A stretch of DNA of 37,640 bases, taken from Oscillospiraceae bacterium. GTDB lineage: Bacteria; Bacillota; Clostridia; Oscillospirales; Acutalibacteraceae. The notes under the pieces were generated by a model. That model was not told where the DNA came from. It did no database searches and saw nothing but the letters and a program-made list of their open reading frames with translations. Position 1 is the stretch's first letter, and every line of letters starts with the position of its first letter. Position numbers and translations under genes: made by a program. The DNA is taken from the NCBI GenBank assembly GCA_015065695.1, contig SVPT01000012.1:1-37640 (forward strand), in the 5' to 3' direction. Positions 7,447 to 15,138 of this stretch are shown here, one piece after another.

Positions 7447-9006
7447 TCAGTTGTAGCCAATATAGACGCAGAACATCAGTATGGCGGAGGTTACAGCGAG
7501 GGTGACAAGCTGCAGAGGCAGTGCCCAGCGCACCCACTTGCCGTAGGAAATGTTGACCAGACCCAGCACGATGAACAGTGCCGCGTTGGTGGGCATGAAC
7601 ATATTGGTGAAGCCGTCACCGAAGCAGTATGCCTGCACGACTGTCTGGCGGGTAATCTCTGCGCCGCCGCTCTGCGCCAGCATACCCACAAGGGGCACCA
7701 CCAGCGGGATTACGATAAATGCCTTTGCCGATGCGCTGCTGACGAAAAATTCCAGCAGCAGCACAAACAGATAGATCATCAATATTGCCACATAGGGGTT
7801 TACGTCGGTCATCATGCCGTATGCCCAGTGGAGAATGGTGTCCATAACGCCGCCTGCTACAACTATCTGCTTGGCACTCATTGCCATGACCACCAGCAGA
7901 CCGCAGGGCGCAATGGACAGCATACCCTTGAGGAAGTCGCCGATGACGGTCTTGCTGTACTTTGAAACGAAACCAACAGCAATGCCTGCCGCTGTCAGCA
8001 GGATTATCATGACCGGCATGGTCAGGTCGCTGAGCTGGAAGGCTGCGTCCTCGGGCAGCTTTACCGTCAGGGAGAGGGCGATGTATATTGCGACAAGCAC
8101 AAACGCGCCGATGAAAATGAAGGAAGCGCGGCGCACGTTGGGGTCAACGGGGACGGTGCTGTCGAAGCTGTAGCTGTACTTCTCCCTGAGAAGCAGGTCG
8201 CTCTCGTAGCTGAGAGACCTCTGCGGATTCTTTTCAACACGCCTGGCATACAGGAGAAGATAGGTAATCAGTATGATGTAGCATATAAAGAATACGGCAA
8301 TGCGCAGACCGATACCGGAATATAGGGGCAGACCGGCAAGACGCTGTGCCACAGCGATGCTGAAAGGATTGAAGGTACCTGCCGCAAAACCGAAGCACAC
8401 AGCGATGATGCTCATGCCAAGACCCACGAAGGAGTCCCAGCCCAGCGCAAGTGCCACCGCCACAACGATGGGCACCAGTGCGGCACATTCCTCGAACATT
8501 CCGCACACCGAGCCGAGGGTCATGCCTACCAGCACCATGACCGCCATCAGCAGATACTTTCGCTTGCCAAAGCGGCTCACCGCTGAGGTTATTATGTGCT
8601 GCATGACGCCGCTCTTGTCCAGTATCATGAACGAGCCGCCCACAAACAGGATAAAGAGGATTATCATTATCGCAACCAGACCGTCCTCGCTGCCCAAGAC
8701 CTCAACAGGTGCGGTGAAGGTGCGCCAGAAGGGCAGGCGGGGCGCGTCCTCATGGACGGTGTAGGAGGTTATATCCACTTCCTCATAGCCTTCGGCAGTG
8801 ACTATGCGGTCATAGGAGCTTACTGGGATAACCTGCGTCAGAATACCGGCACACAGCATGACGGCAAGCAGAACGATGACGGTGCTGATAAAGGTCTTTG
8901 TGCTGATGTGCAGACCGGCCTTGCCTTTAGTGCCTGCGGGGGTATTTTCGCCTGAATCAACGAGCTGCTCCGCCTGATTGTCAATCATAATATCATTCTG
9001 ATTCAT
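7447..9006 (-). CDS. YfcC/DcuC-type multi-spanning carrier
   Basis: A 519-residue polytopic membrane protein with roughly 12 hydrophobic spans after a hydrophilic N-terminus of about 35 residues. Segments such as MIILFILFVGGSFMILDKSG, GMFEECAALVPIVVAVALAL and FGFAAGTFNPFSIAVAQ resemble the YfcC family of putative basic amino acid or C4-dicarboxylate carriers (DcuC/ArcD superfamily). The repeated half-structure with internal hairpins (FEECAAL, GDGFTNMFMPTNAAL) is typical. An ectodomain of about 40 residues with SYDRIVTAEGYEEVDI follows the first span, as in that family. The substrate cannot be read from sequence. It sits 48 bases upstream of the PHP phosphatase gene and 63 bases downstream of the acyltransferase gene, all on one strand, so it is probably part of the same operon. 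Confidence 0.8.
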   Translation of the reverse strand: MNQNDIMIDNQAEQLVDSGENTPAGTKGKAGLHISTKTFISTVIVLLAVMLCAGILTQVIPVSSYDRIVTAEGYEEVDITSYTVHEDAPRLPFWRTFTAPVEVLGSEDGLVAIMIILFILFVGGSFMILDKSGVMQHIITSAVSRFGKRKYLLMAVMVLVGMTLGSVCGMFEECAALVPIVVAVALALGWDSFVGLGMSIIAVCFGFAAGTFNPFSIAVAQRLAGLPLYSGIGLRIAVFFICYIILITYLLLYARRVEKNPQRSLSYESDLLLREKYSYSFDSTVPVDPNVRRASFIFIGAFVLVAIYIALSLTVKLPEDAAFQLSDLTMPVMIILLTAAGIAVGFVSKYSKTVIGDFLKGMLSIAPCGLLVVMAMSAKQIVVAGGVMDTILHWAYGMMTDVNPYVAILMIYLFVLLLEFFVSSASAKAFIVIPLVVPLVGMLAQSGGAEITRQTVVQAYCFGDGFTNMFMPTNAALFIVLGLVNISYGKWVRWALPLQLVTLAVTSAILMFCVYIGYN

Positions 9007-9069
9007 TGCTTTCTCTGTTTCCTTTTCTTTGTATATTCGGTCTGTACTTTATGTATTGCAGGTAAGCGT

Positions 9070-10452
9070 CTATGCGTCGGCAGCTTCTTTTTCCTGCTCT
9101 TCGTTGACCGCAGTCCAAAGCTGCTCTGCCACCACCGACCACTTTACGCTCTCCATACGGTTTTCGGGGATAAATTTGTAGAACTCAGCGTGGGAGAACA
9201 ACTCAAAGCTTTTGCCGGGAGAGAAGGGCAGTGCAGGCAGAGTATGGCAGGGTATGTTCAGGTGCAGCTCTGTGCCGTCGGAGATGCCGTCATAGAAGAA
9301 GCCCTCACGGCTGAGGCGTGCCTCGCCCTCGCCCGAATCACCGAACCACTTGCCCTTTCGTCCCGGGCGCAGCAGCCTGACATGGGAGGAGAGAGTATAT
9401 CCTCTGTCGCTTTCTATGCGCTGACGCTCGGTATTCTTCTGCCATTCGTACCATTCACCGATATTCTTCGGTATATCGCCCTTGTCGTCAAGGGGAACAA
9501 GGTCGTAGTATTCATTCAGCACCGCGCCGCAGCCGCACTGCGCGCAGTATATGCGGTCGTCATCGGTCTCCATGGAAAACTCCGCCCTGCAGCGGGGACA
9601 CATATAGAGAATCTTCTGCAGCCCATCCGCGAAGTCCTTTTTCTTCTTGTAGGCAACGCGGTTATGCTCCTGCCAGCGGAAGTCGTCATAGTGCAGGGCA
9701 TCATGCACCTGCTCCAGCACCTCGCTTTCGCTCAGTGCGCTGAGCTGCTCGGGCGTGAACAGCTTGGAAAAACGCAGGTCGATGCGCCCTTTGCGTATGT
9801 TGTCTGCCCACTTGGGCTTGGTGAGGTAGGCTCCGTCCAGATGGACGCAGTACACCGCGACCCCCAGATTTTTCAGCAGCTTGGCTGTGGCAGGGGTGAT
9901 AGCCTCCATGCTTCCGTGGGGAGAAAGTCTGCCCTCCGGAAAGAGGTACACCATGCCGTTTTTCTTTATTATCTGCTTTATACGCTTGATAGTATCTATA
10001 TCGGGGGAGAATAGATTCTTGGGAATTGCCCCCAGCTTGCCCAGCAGCCTTGCAAGGAAGATGTTGTAGTAATAATAGCGGTTGATGACAATGTTCAGAT
10101 AGTTCTTGTCCAGTGCGGCCGCACCGTATATCCAATCCATGAAGCTGGGGTGGTTGCTGAGGATAACGCAGGGCTTCTGCAGCTCCTCGGTTTGCAGCTC
10201 CACCTGTACGTTGCCCTTTTTCATGTAGTAGGGTCTCATGACCGACATGAAAAATGTATACAGTCCGCTGCTGGGAAGTTCTGCCTCCTTTGGCAGCACT
10301 CTCCGCATACGTTTATGCTGTTTTTCGCTTATGCGTCCCGCACGCACCTGTGCGCGCAGAGTACGACGGGGACGAGCATTTATGTTAACATTACTGCTCT
10401 TTATGACCCGCCACCTGCCTTTCCTTATTCTTTCCCTTTTGTCTGAAGACAC
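9070..10452 (-). CDS. PlsC-type lysophospholipid acyltransferase with C-terminal zinc ribbon
   Basis: Acyltransferase of the PlsC (1-acylglycerol-3-phosphate) superfamily, acting at the inner membrane face on lysophospholipids. The HX4D catalytic motif is SNHPSFMDW (about residue 103), and the acceptor-binding motif is FPEGRLSPHG. After the catalytic domain comes a Cys4 zinc ribbon (CPRCRAEF...YCAQCGCG, about residues 290-320). A C-terminal domain of about 130 residues that I do not recognise follows. At 460 residues it is roughly twice the usual PlsC length. The start is uncertain. The track start is GTG at 10452, but the promoter -10 box ends only 8 bases upstream, so translation would be leaderless. 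An alternative is an internal start, such as the Met codons in FFMSVMRPYYMKK, which lie about 30 bases after an AAAGGAGG. Confidence 0.8.
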   Translation of the reverse strand: MSSDKRERIRKGRWRVIKSSNVNINARPRRTLRAQVRAGRISEKQHKRMRRVLPKEAELPSSGLYTFFMSVMRPYYMKKGNVQVELQTEELQKPCVILSNHPSFMDWIYGAAALDKNYLNIVINRYYYYNIFLARLLGKLGAIPKNLFSPDIDTIKRIKQIIKKNGMVYLFPEGRLSPHGSMEAITPATAKLLKNLGVAVYCVHLDGAYLTKPKWADNIRKGRIDLRFSKLFTPEQLSALSESEVLEQVHDALHYDDFRWQEHNRVAYKKKKDFADGLQKILYMCPRCRAEFSMETDDDRIYCAQCGCGAVLNEYYDLVPLDDKGDIPKNIGEWYEWQKNTERQRIESDRGYTLSSHVRLLRPGRKGKWFGDSGEGEARLSREGFFYDGISDGTELHLNIPCHTLPALPFSPGKSFELFSHAEFYKFIPENRMESVKWSVVAEQLWTAVNEEQEKEAADA

Positions 10453-10460
10453 ATATAATT

Positions 10461-10489
10461 ATGATATACTTTAATGAAAACTGTGTCAA
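10461..10489 (-). promoter_or_regulatory. sigma-A promoter of the plsC-like operon
   Basis: On the minus strand TTGACA (10489-10484), 17 bp, TATCAT (10466-10461). It probably drives five genes down to the radical SAM protein at 5086. Confidence 0.8.
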
Positions 10490-10563
10490 GAGCTGTGGTG
10501 CAAACAGACGGTGACAAAGGGTATAATTTTCCTGCGGAGGGGCAAGCGTTGCTCATTTCCTTG

Positions 10564-10592
10564 TTGACATACTCTCTTTGAGGGTTTATCAT
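10564..10592 (+). promoter_or_regulatory. sigma-A promoter of the DegT-type aminotransferase
   Basis: TTGACA (10564-10569), 17 bp, TATCAT (10587-10592), divergent from the plsC-like promoter and with the same -10 variant. Confidence 0.8.
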
Positions 10593-10631
10593 ATTCGGGA
10601 GTAAGACAAACAACGGAGAGGATGACCCAAA

Positions 10632-11774
10632 ATGGCATTCAAGATATACCTCTCTCCCCCGCACATGGGCGGAGAGGAAATCAAATTCGTTCAGGAGGCC
10701 TTTGACACCAACTGGATTGCTCCCGCAGGACCTTCGCTGACACGCTTTGAGGAAGAGATGGCACAGTACACCGGCATGGCAAGTGCATTGGCTACCTCCT
10801 CCGGCACTTCAGCGATACACCTTGCGCTGCGCTGGTTTGGCGTGGAGAAGGACGATGTGGTTTTCTGCTCAGACCTGACCTTTGCGGGAAGCTGCAACCC
10901 CATACTCTATCAGCTTGCCCGCCCTGTGTTTATCGACAGCGAGCCTGACACATGGAATATGTCCCCCGTGGCACTGGAGAAGGCTTTCCGCTGGGCAGAG
11001 GAAACAGGCAATATGCCCAAGGCGGTCATCATCGTTGACCTTTACGGCGAGAGTGCCGACTGGGACGCACTGCTGCCCATCTGCCGCAAGTACGGCGTGC
11101 CTGTCATCGAGGATTCTGCCGAGGCTGCAGGCTCCCTCTACAAGGGAAAGCACTGCGGCTCCTTTGGTGACATTGCCGTTTTCAGCTTTAACGGCAACAA
11201 GATACTGACCACCTCCGGCGGCGGCATGGTGCTTTCCAGCAACATGATGGCTGTGGAGAAGATGCGCTTCTGGTCCACTCAGGCAAGGGAGCCCTTTATC
11301 CACTACGAGCACAAGGAGTTTGGCTACAACTACCGTATGTCCAACGTGTGCGCTGCCATAGGACGCGGACAGCTTCGTTTCCTTGACCGAAAGGTTGCCC
11401 TGCGCCGCAGCATACACCACCGCTATCAGGCATTGCTGAAGGACATACCCGCCGAAATCAAGTCCCATGTTCAGCCCGCAAGCTCAAACTGCTGGCTCAA
11501 CCTGCTGTACATACACACCGAGGACGTCACCCCCTCCGACGTTGTCATCAAGCTGCACAACGCGGAAATCGAGGCGCGTCCCGCGTGGAAGCCCATGCAT
11601 ATGCAGCCTGTTTTCGCCGGCTGCACCAGCTTTTCCCACTATGAGGACAGCTATGTGGACGAGGATATCTTTGCCCACACCGTATGCCTGCCCAGCGGCG
11701 ACAGCATGACCGATGACCAGCTTGCGCTTGTTATTGATGAGGTTAAGAAATGCTTCATCAATGTGTCAAGATGA
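10632..11774 (+). CDS. DegT/DnrJ/EryC1/StrS-family sugar aminotransferase
   Basis: PLP-dependent aminotransferase of the nucleotide-sugar type, which places an amino group on a keto-sugar nucleotide during surface glycan synthesis. Family marks are the N-terminal LSPPHMGGEEIKFVQEAF, the ATSSGTSAIHLAL loop, DLTFAGSCNPI, and the metal-free active site EDSAEAAGS. The PLP-binding Lys lies in FSFNGNKILTTSGGG. The C-terminal RPAWKPMHMQP is the substrate-binding stretch typical of PglE/WbpE-like members. Length (380) is standard. Start ATG follows ACGGAGAGGATGACCCAAA. It is transcribed from its own promoter, divergent from the PlsC-like operon. No nucleotide-sugar dehydratase is adjacent, so the exact sugar is unknown. 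The neighbouring YfhO and ligase genes suggest a shared glycan. Confidence 0.88.
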   Translation: MAFKIYLSPPHMGGEEIKFVQEAFDTNWIAPAGPSLTRFEEEMAQYTGMASALATSSGTSAIHLALRWFGVEKDDVVFCSDLTFAGSCNPILYQLARPVFIDSEPDTWNMSPVALEKAFRWAEETGNMPKAVIIVDLYGESADWDALLPICRKYGVPVIEDSAEAAGSLYKGKHCGSFGDIAVFSFNGNKILTTSGGGMVLSSNMMAVEKMRFWSTQAREPFIHYEHKEFGYNYRMSNVCAAIGRGQLRFLDRKVALRRSIHHRYQALLKDIPAEIKSHVQPASSNCWLNLLYIHTEDVTPSDVVIKLHNAEIEARPAWKPMHMQPVFAGCTSFSHYEDSYVDEDIFAHTVCLPSGDSMTDDQLALVIDEVKKCFINVSR

Positions 11775-11909
11775 TTAAGCTTTTCTGCATTGCTGAATAA
11801 TTATTAAGTCTGTCAAAATCCATTGAAACCGCTCCTATAATCTGGTAATCTTTATTTGTACATCAAAGGCTTGTTGTACAGTTGCGAAAATCAGAAAGGG
11901 GATATAAAG

Positions 11910-12071
11910 TTGGCTATATTCAGTGCGGCGGCACTTGATACCATCGGGCTTTTCGCAGTCGGTGGACTGGTACTGCTGTCTACAATAACGGTCAGCGTGG
12001 CAGCCTTCGTCGTAATGGCGCATAAGCGTCTGGCAAAATCCAAGCACAGAGATAAGAAAAACGAGCGGTGA
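11910..12071 (+). CDS. Small single-pass membrane protein (about 53 aa)
   Basis: A very short gene starting at TTG (11910), 6 bases after AAAGGGGAT; the ORF-track start at 11856 has no ribosome site. The peptide has one hydrophobic span (LFAVGGLVLLSTITVSVAAFVV) and a strongly basic tail (HKRLAKSKHRDKKNER), so the tail is expected inside the cell. I do not recognise a family. A perfect TATAAT lies at 11836-11841 with a poor -35, and a strong terminator follows the stop at once. It is therefore probably its own transcription unit. The clear ribosome site and terminator support a real gene. Confidence 0.62.
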   Translation: MAIFSAAALDTIGLFAVGGLVLLSTITVSVAAFVVMAHKRLAKSKHRDKKNER

Positions 12072-12101
12072 AAGCCTGAAACACGGCTTCACCGCTTTTT
12101 T
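12064..12101 (+). terminator. Terminator after the small membrane protein
   Basis: Stem AGCGGTGAAAGCC/GGCTTCACCGCT with one bulged A, followed by six T. It overlaps the stop codon. Confidence 0.88.
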
Positions 12102-12172
12102 GCTGCCCTTTTTTCCTTTCGTTTCCCCTCAGTATCCATTTATGAATGTACTATGAATTCCGGCGGGCGCAG

Positions 12173-12201
12173 TTGCCATCTGCGCCCGATTGTATTATAA
12201 T
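12173..12201 (+). promoter_or_regulatory. sigma-A promoter of the yfhO-like gene
   Basis: TTGCCA (12173-12178), 17 bp, TATAAT (12196-12201). Confidence 0.72.
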
Positions 12202-12243
12202 GATTTATTATTGTTATGATTATTTGCAAGGGAGGTGTGTGCT

Positions 12244-15075
12244 TTGCCGGAAGACAACAGAGAATACCGCGGCGCGGGGCTGCTTTCAGCCGTTGCCCCT
12301 GTTATGGTGCTGACCCTTGTTTTTGTCATTGCCGGCATCTCCCCGCTGGGGGGCAGGCTGCTGCTCTCCCCTGCCAACGCCGACTGGTTTGACCGTCTGT
12401 GTACCTTCAGGCGGGTGCTTTCGGGCGGGACACAGGACAACCTCTTCTACTCCCTCTCCGAGGGGCTGGGCGCCGATTTCTACCGCAGCTTTGCGGGTGG
12501 TCTGTGCAGCCCCTTTGTGCTGCTGACGGGCATTTTCCCGGAAACGGTCATGGCGGAGGCACTGAGCTTTGTCTCCATGGCACGCGCCTGCTGCACAGGC
12601 TTTTTCAGCTATCTGATGCTTTCGCAGCTATGCGTCAACGAGGACGGCAGCCCCAACAACCGACTGGGCGCGGCCATCTTCGCCGTCGGCTACGCTTCCG
12701 GCAGCTCCATGCTGCTGACCCTCTTTGCCCCTGAATACGCGGACGCGGCTGTTTTTCTGCCCCTTGTGGGCGCGGGCATCGGCTTGCTTTGCTCACGGGG
12801 CAGCGTGATGGTGCTGCTGACGGGCATGAGCCTGTTTCTGCTCTGCACCCCCGCCCTTTGGCCTGTGCTTGTCGCATTCTGCGTGATATGGTACTGCTGG
12901 TGTCAGTCCATATATTCGCCTATCCCCCAGCCCGCCCCGCTCCGACGCAGCGGCGCAGGCAATCTGGGACTGCTTCTGCTGTGCATGGCCATCGCCTTTG
13001 GCACAGCCGCAGTGGTGATGGTGCCCTATCTTTCCGCAGGTGATGAGGCGGGAGGTATCCTCTGCACCCCTGCGGAGGTGGACGTGACCAGTCTGCCCGC
13101 GCTTCTCGCCGGAATGCTCCCCGGTGCGCGGCTTTCGGCAGAGGGCGGCTCCGGTCTGATTCCTATGGCCTTCTGCTCCACCCTCGCCCCCATGATGCTT
13201 TTCATCTACTTCTTCGATTCCCGCCGTGGACTGCTGGAGCGGCAGATACCCGTCTTTGGCTCGGCGGCGATAATACTCTGTATGCTTGTGCCGGCACTTG
13301 GCTGGCTCTTCGCCGGCTTCGCCCGCCCCACCGGACAGGTGGTTGCCTGCGGCTTTCTGCTCAGCGCACTGACTGCGGGTGCGGCGGCACGGCTGCTTTC
13401 CTCCACGGCACAGCCCGACCTGCGGCTGCCTGTGTGGCTTGACGCGGAGCGGCTGGAGCGGCTTTACCGCCGACGCGGACGCTCCGGCGCAGGGGTTATG
13501 TCCGTACTGCTGGCGTGGCTGGCGGTCATGCTGCTGACCATCGCAGGCTCCATTTTCAACGACGGCTTCACTGTTGGCACCGTCATGGTGACATCGGTGT
13601 TTGTCACCGGTTTTGCCGCCTTTGCCATTGCCGCGCTTTCCGGCTCCGGCAAGCGCGTGGGTGCCTGTATGCTGCTTCTGCTGCTGGTTTGCGGCGAGTG
13701 CATATACGCCGGCGCCGCCACCCTCTCGGAGCAAAACGCCCCTCTGTACAGCAGCAGTCAGTACACCCTTGACTACAACAAAGACAACAACTTCATCGCA
13801 CACATGAATCAGGAGGGCTTCTTCCGCATACGCGGCGGGAATGTAGCCCAATACAACCGTGCCGATGCCCCCGGCGAGATGCCTGAAGCCACCGCGCAGC
13901 TTCTTGAGGTGCTGGGCATTCGCAACGGACGGGGCTGGACCCCTGTGACCGATGCCCTCTTCGGCGTGCGCTATGTATTCGGTGAAGCACCGCAGGGCCC
14001 ATACACACAGCTTGGCGACGGTCAGAATACCGTATTGTGGCAGGCAGACCATGCCATGCCCCTTGCCTATGCTGTGTCCTCGGAGATGCTCAATCTCAAT
14101 TCCTACAGCTCCAACCCCTTTACCGCACAGAATCAGTTTATCACCGCGGCAGCGGGAATACAGCGCGAGCCATTTGCGGAGGCTGCTATTCTTGAGCGTC
14201 TGCCTGCCGGCTGCTACATAAACGATGGCGAAGGCGGCATGGAAATCATACGCAACGAAAGCGATGCTTCGGTGGTATTTAATGTAGCGGCACCTGTGGA
14301 CGGCGCGCTGTATATGTGCCTTGACGACAAGGAAATGCATAAAGAGAGCATCACTGTCGGAGGACGTGAGCTTGGCGAATGTACCCTGGGCGAGGTGATT
14401 TTCCTCGGCAGTTTCTCCCGAGGCACTACTGTAAACGTGACCGTGAGCGTCAGCACCGACCGCCTGCGGCTGGAGGGTGCGTACTTTGCGCAGCTTGACC
14501 GCATCTACAGCGATGCCGCACTGGAAGAGCTGTGCCAGCGGCAGGGCAACAAGTCCTCTGCGGCGCGCAGCGGCTCTCTCGGTGCAGCCCTTACCCTTGA
14601 GGAGGGGCAGATTGTTCTCTTCACCGTGCCGTGGCAGAATGGCTGGACAGCCAAGGTGGACGGCGAGGAATCAGACGTGCTGTGTGCCGCCGGCGCACTT
14701 ATAGCGGTAGCTCCCGGGTCGGGGGCGCACACCATTCAGCTTGTTTACACCCCGCCCAGCTTCGGCTCGTCGGTGGTGATAAGCATTGCCTCTATCCTGA
14801 CGGGGCTGATATTTGCCTGCGCCGCCGAAGCCATACGCCGCAAGCGGGAAATGGCAGTCATGGCACGCCTTGCCCCGCGCCCCCAAAGCTACGACCGTCT
14901 GCCTGAGCCTCTCCCGCTGTCCCCTCAGCCCGCCGAATATGACTACACCCTGCCCCCTGAGCCTACCCCCGAGGAGCAGAAGGAGCAGGAAGCCATTTCC
15001 GAGCTTATGGGCGGCATAGCCTACAAGTATGACGAATACGGCTACGGCAGCAGCTCAGACGACTTCTTTGACTGA
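12244..15075 (+). CDS. YfhO-family membrane protein (surface polymer glycosylation)
   Basis: A large polytopic membrane protein of about 943 residues with some 12-13 hydrophobic spans over the first 490 residues. A soluble domain follows, then a last membrane span and a Pro/Glu-rich cytosolic tail. The soluble part carries the typical YfhO ending: FTVPWQNGWTAKVDGEE, then SGAHTIQLVYTPPSF before the final span (SSVVISIASILTGLIFACA). YfhO proteins resemble GT-C glycosyltransferases; in Bacillus YfhO is linked to lipoteichoic acid glycosylation. That role here is inferred. I start at TTG 12244, nine bases after the GGGAGG core; the track's GTG at 12235 overlaps that ribosome site. The gene has its own promoter and is followed 63 bases later by an O-antigen-ligase-type gene. 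Confidence 0.85.
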   Translation: MPEDNREYRGAGLLSAVAPVMVLTLVFVIAGISPLGGRLLLSPANADWFDRLCTFRRVLSGGTQDNLFYSLSEGLGADFYRSFAGGLCSPFVLLTGIFPETVMAEALSFVSMARACCTGFFSYLMLSQLCVNEDGSPNNRLGAAIFAVGYASGSSMLLTLFAPEYADAAVFLPLVGAGIGLLCSRGSVMVLLTGMSLFLLCTPALWPVLVAFCVIWYCWCQSIYSPIPQPAPLRRSGAGNLGLLLLCMAIAFGTAAVVMVPYLSAGDEAGGILCTPAEVDVTSLPALLAGMLPGARLSAEGGSGLIPMAFCSTLAPMMLFIYFFDSRRGLLERQIPVFGSAAIILCMLVPALGWLFAGFARPTGQVVACGFLLSALTAGAAARLLSSTAQPDLRLPVWLDAERLERLYRRRGRSGAGVMSVLLAWLAVMLLTIAGSIFNDGFTVGTVMVTSVFVTGFAAFAIAALSGSGKRVGACMLLLLLVCGECIYAGAATLSEQNAPLYSSSQYTLDYNKDNNFIAHMNQEGFFRIRGGNVAQYNRADAPGEMPEATAQLLEVLGIRNGRGWTPVTDALFGVRYVFGEAPQGPYTQLGDGQNTVLWQADHAMPLAYAVSSEMLNLNSYSSNPFTAQNQFITAAAGIQREPFAEAAILERLPAGCYINDGEGGMEIIRNESDASVVFNVAAPVDGALYMCLDDKEMHKESITVGGRELGECTLGEVIFLGSFSRGTTVNVTVSVSTDRLRLEGAYFAQLDRIYSDAALEELCQRQGNKSSAARSGSLGAALTLEEGQIVLFTVPWQNGWTAKVDGEESDVLCAAGALIAVAPGSGAHTIQLVYTPPSFGSSVVISIASILTGLIFACAAEAIRRKREMAVMARLAPRPQSYDRLPEPLPLSPQPAEYDYTLPPEPTPEEQKEQEAISELMGGIAYKYDEYGYGSSSDDFFD

Positions 15076-15138
15076 TAAGTCCATGCATACACCAAGGGGA
15101 AAGAAAAGATAACCGCCGTTTTCGGCAAGGAGGACACT

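Noticed and set aside
10522-10527. Additional promoter around TATAAT at 10522
   Set aside because: The hexamer 17 bases upstream (TGCAAA) is poor, and a far better promoter lies at 10564-10592.
12235-12243. GTG start of the yfhO-like gene
   Set aside because: It overlaps the GGAGGTG ribosome site; TTG at 12244 has correct spacing.
12793-14340. 515-aa minus-strand ORF
   Set aside because: Antisense of the YfhO gene; composition typical of a shadow frame in GC-rich DNA.
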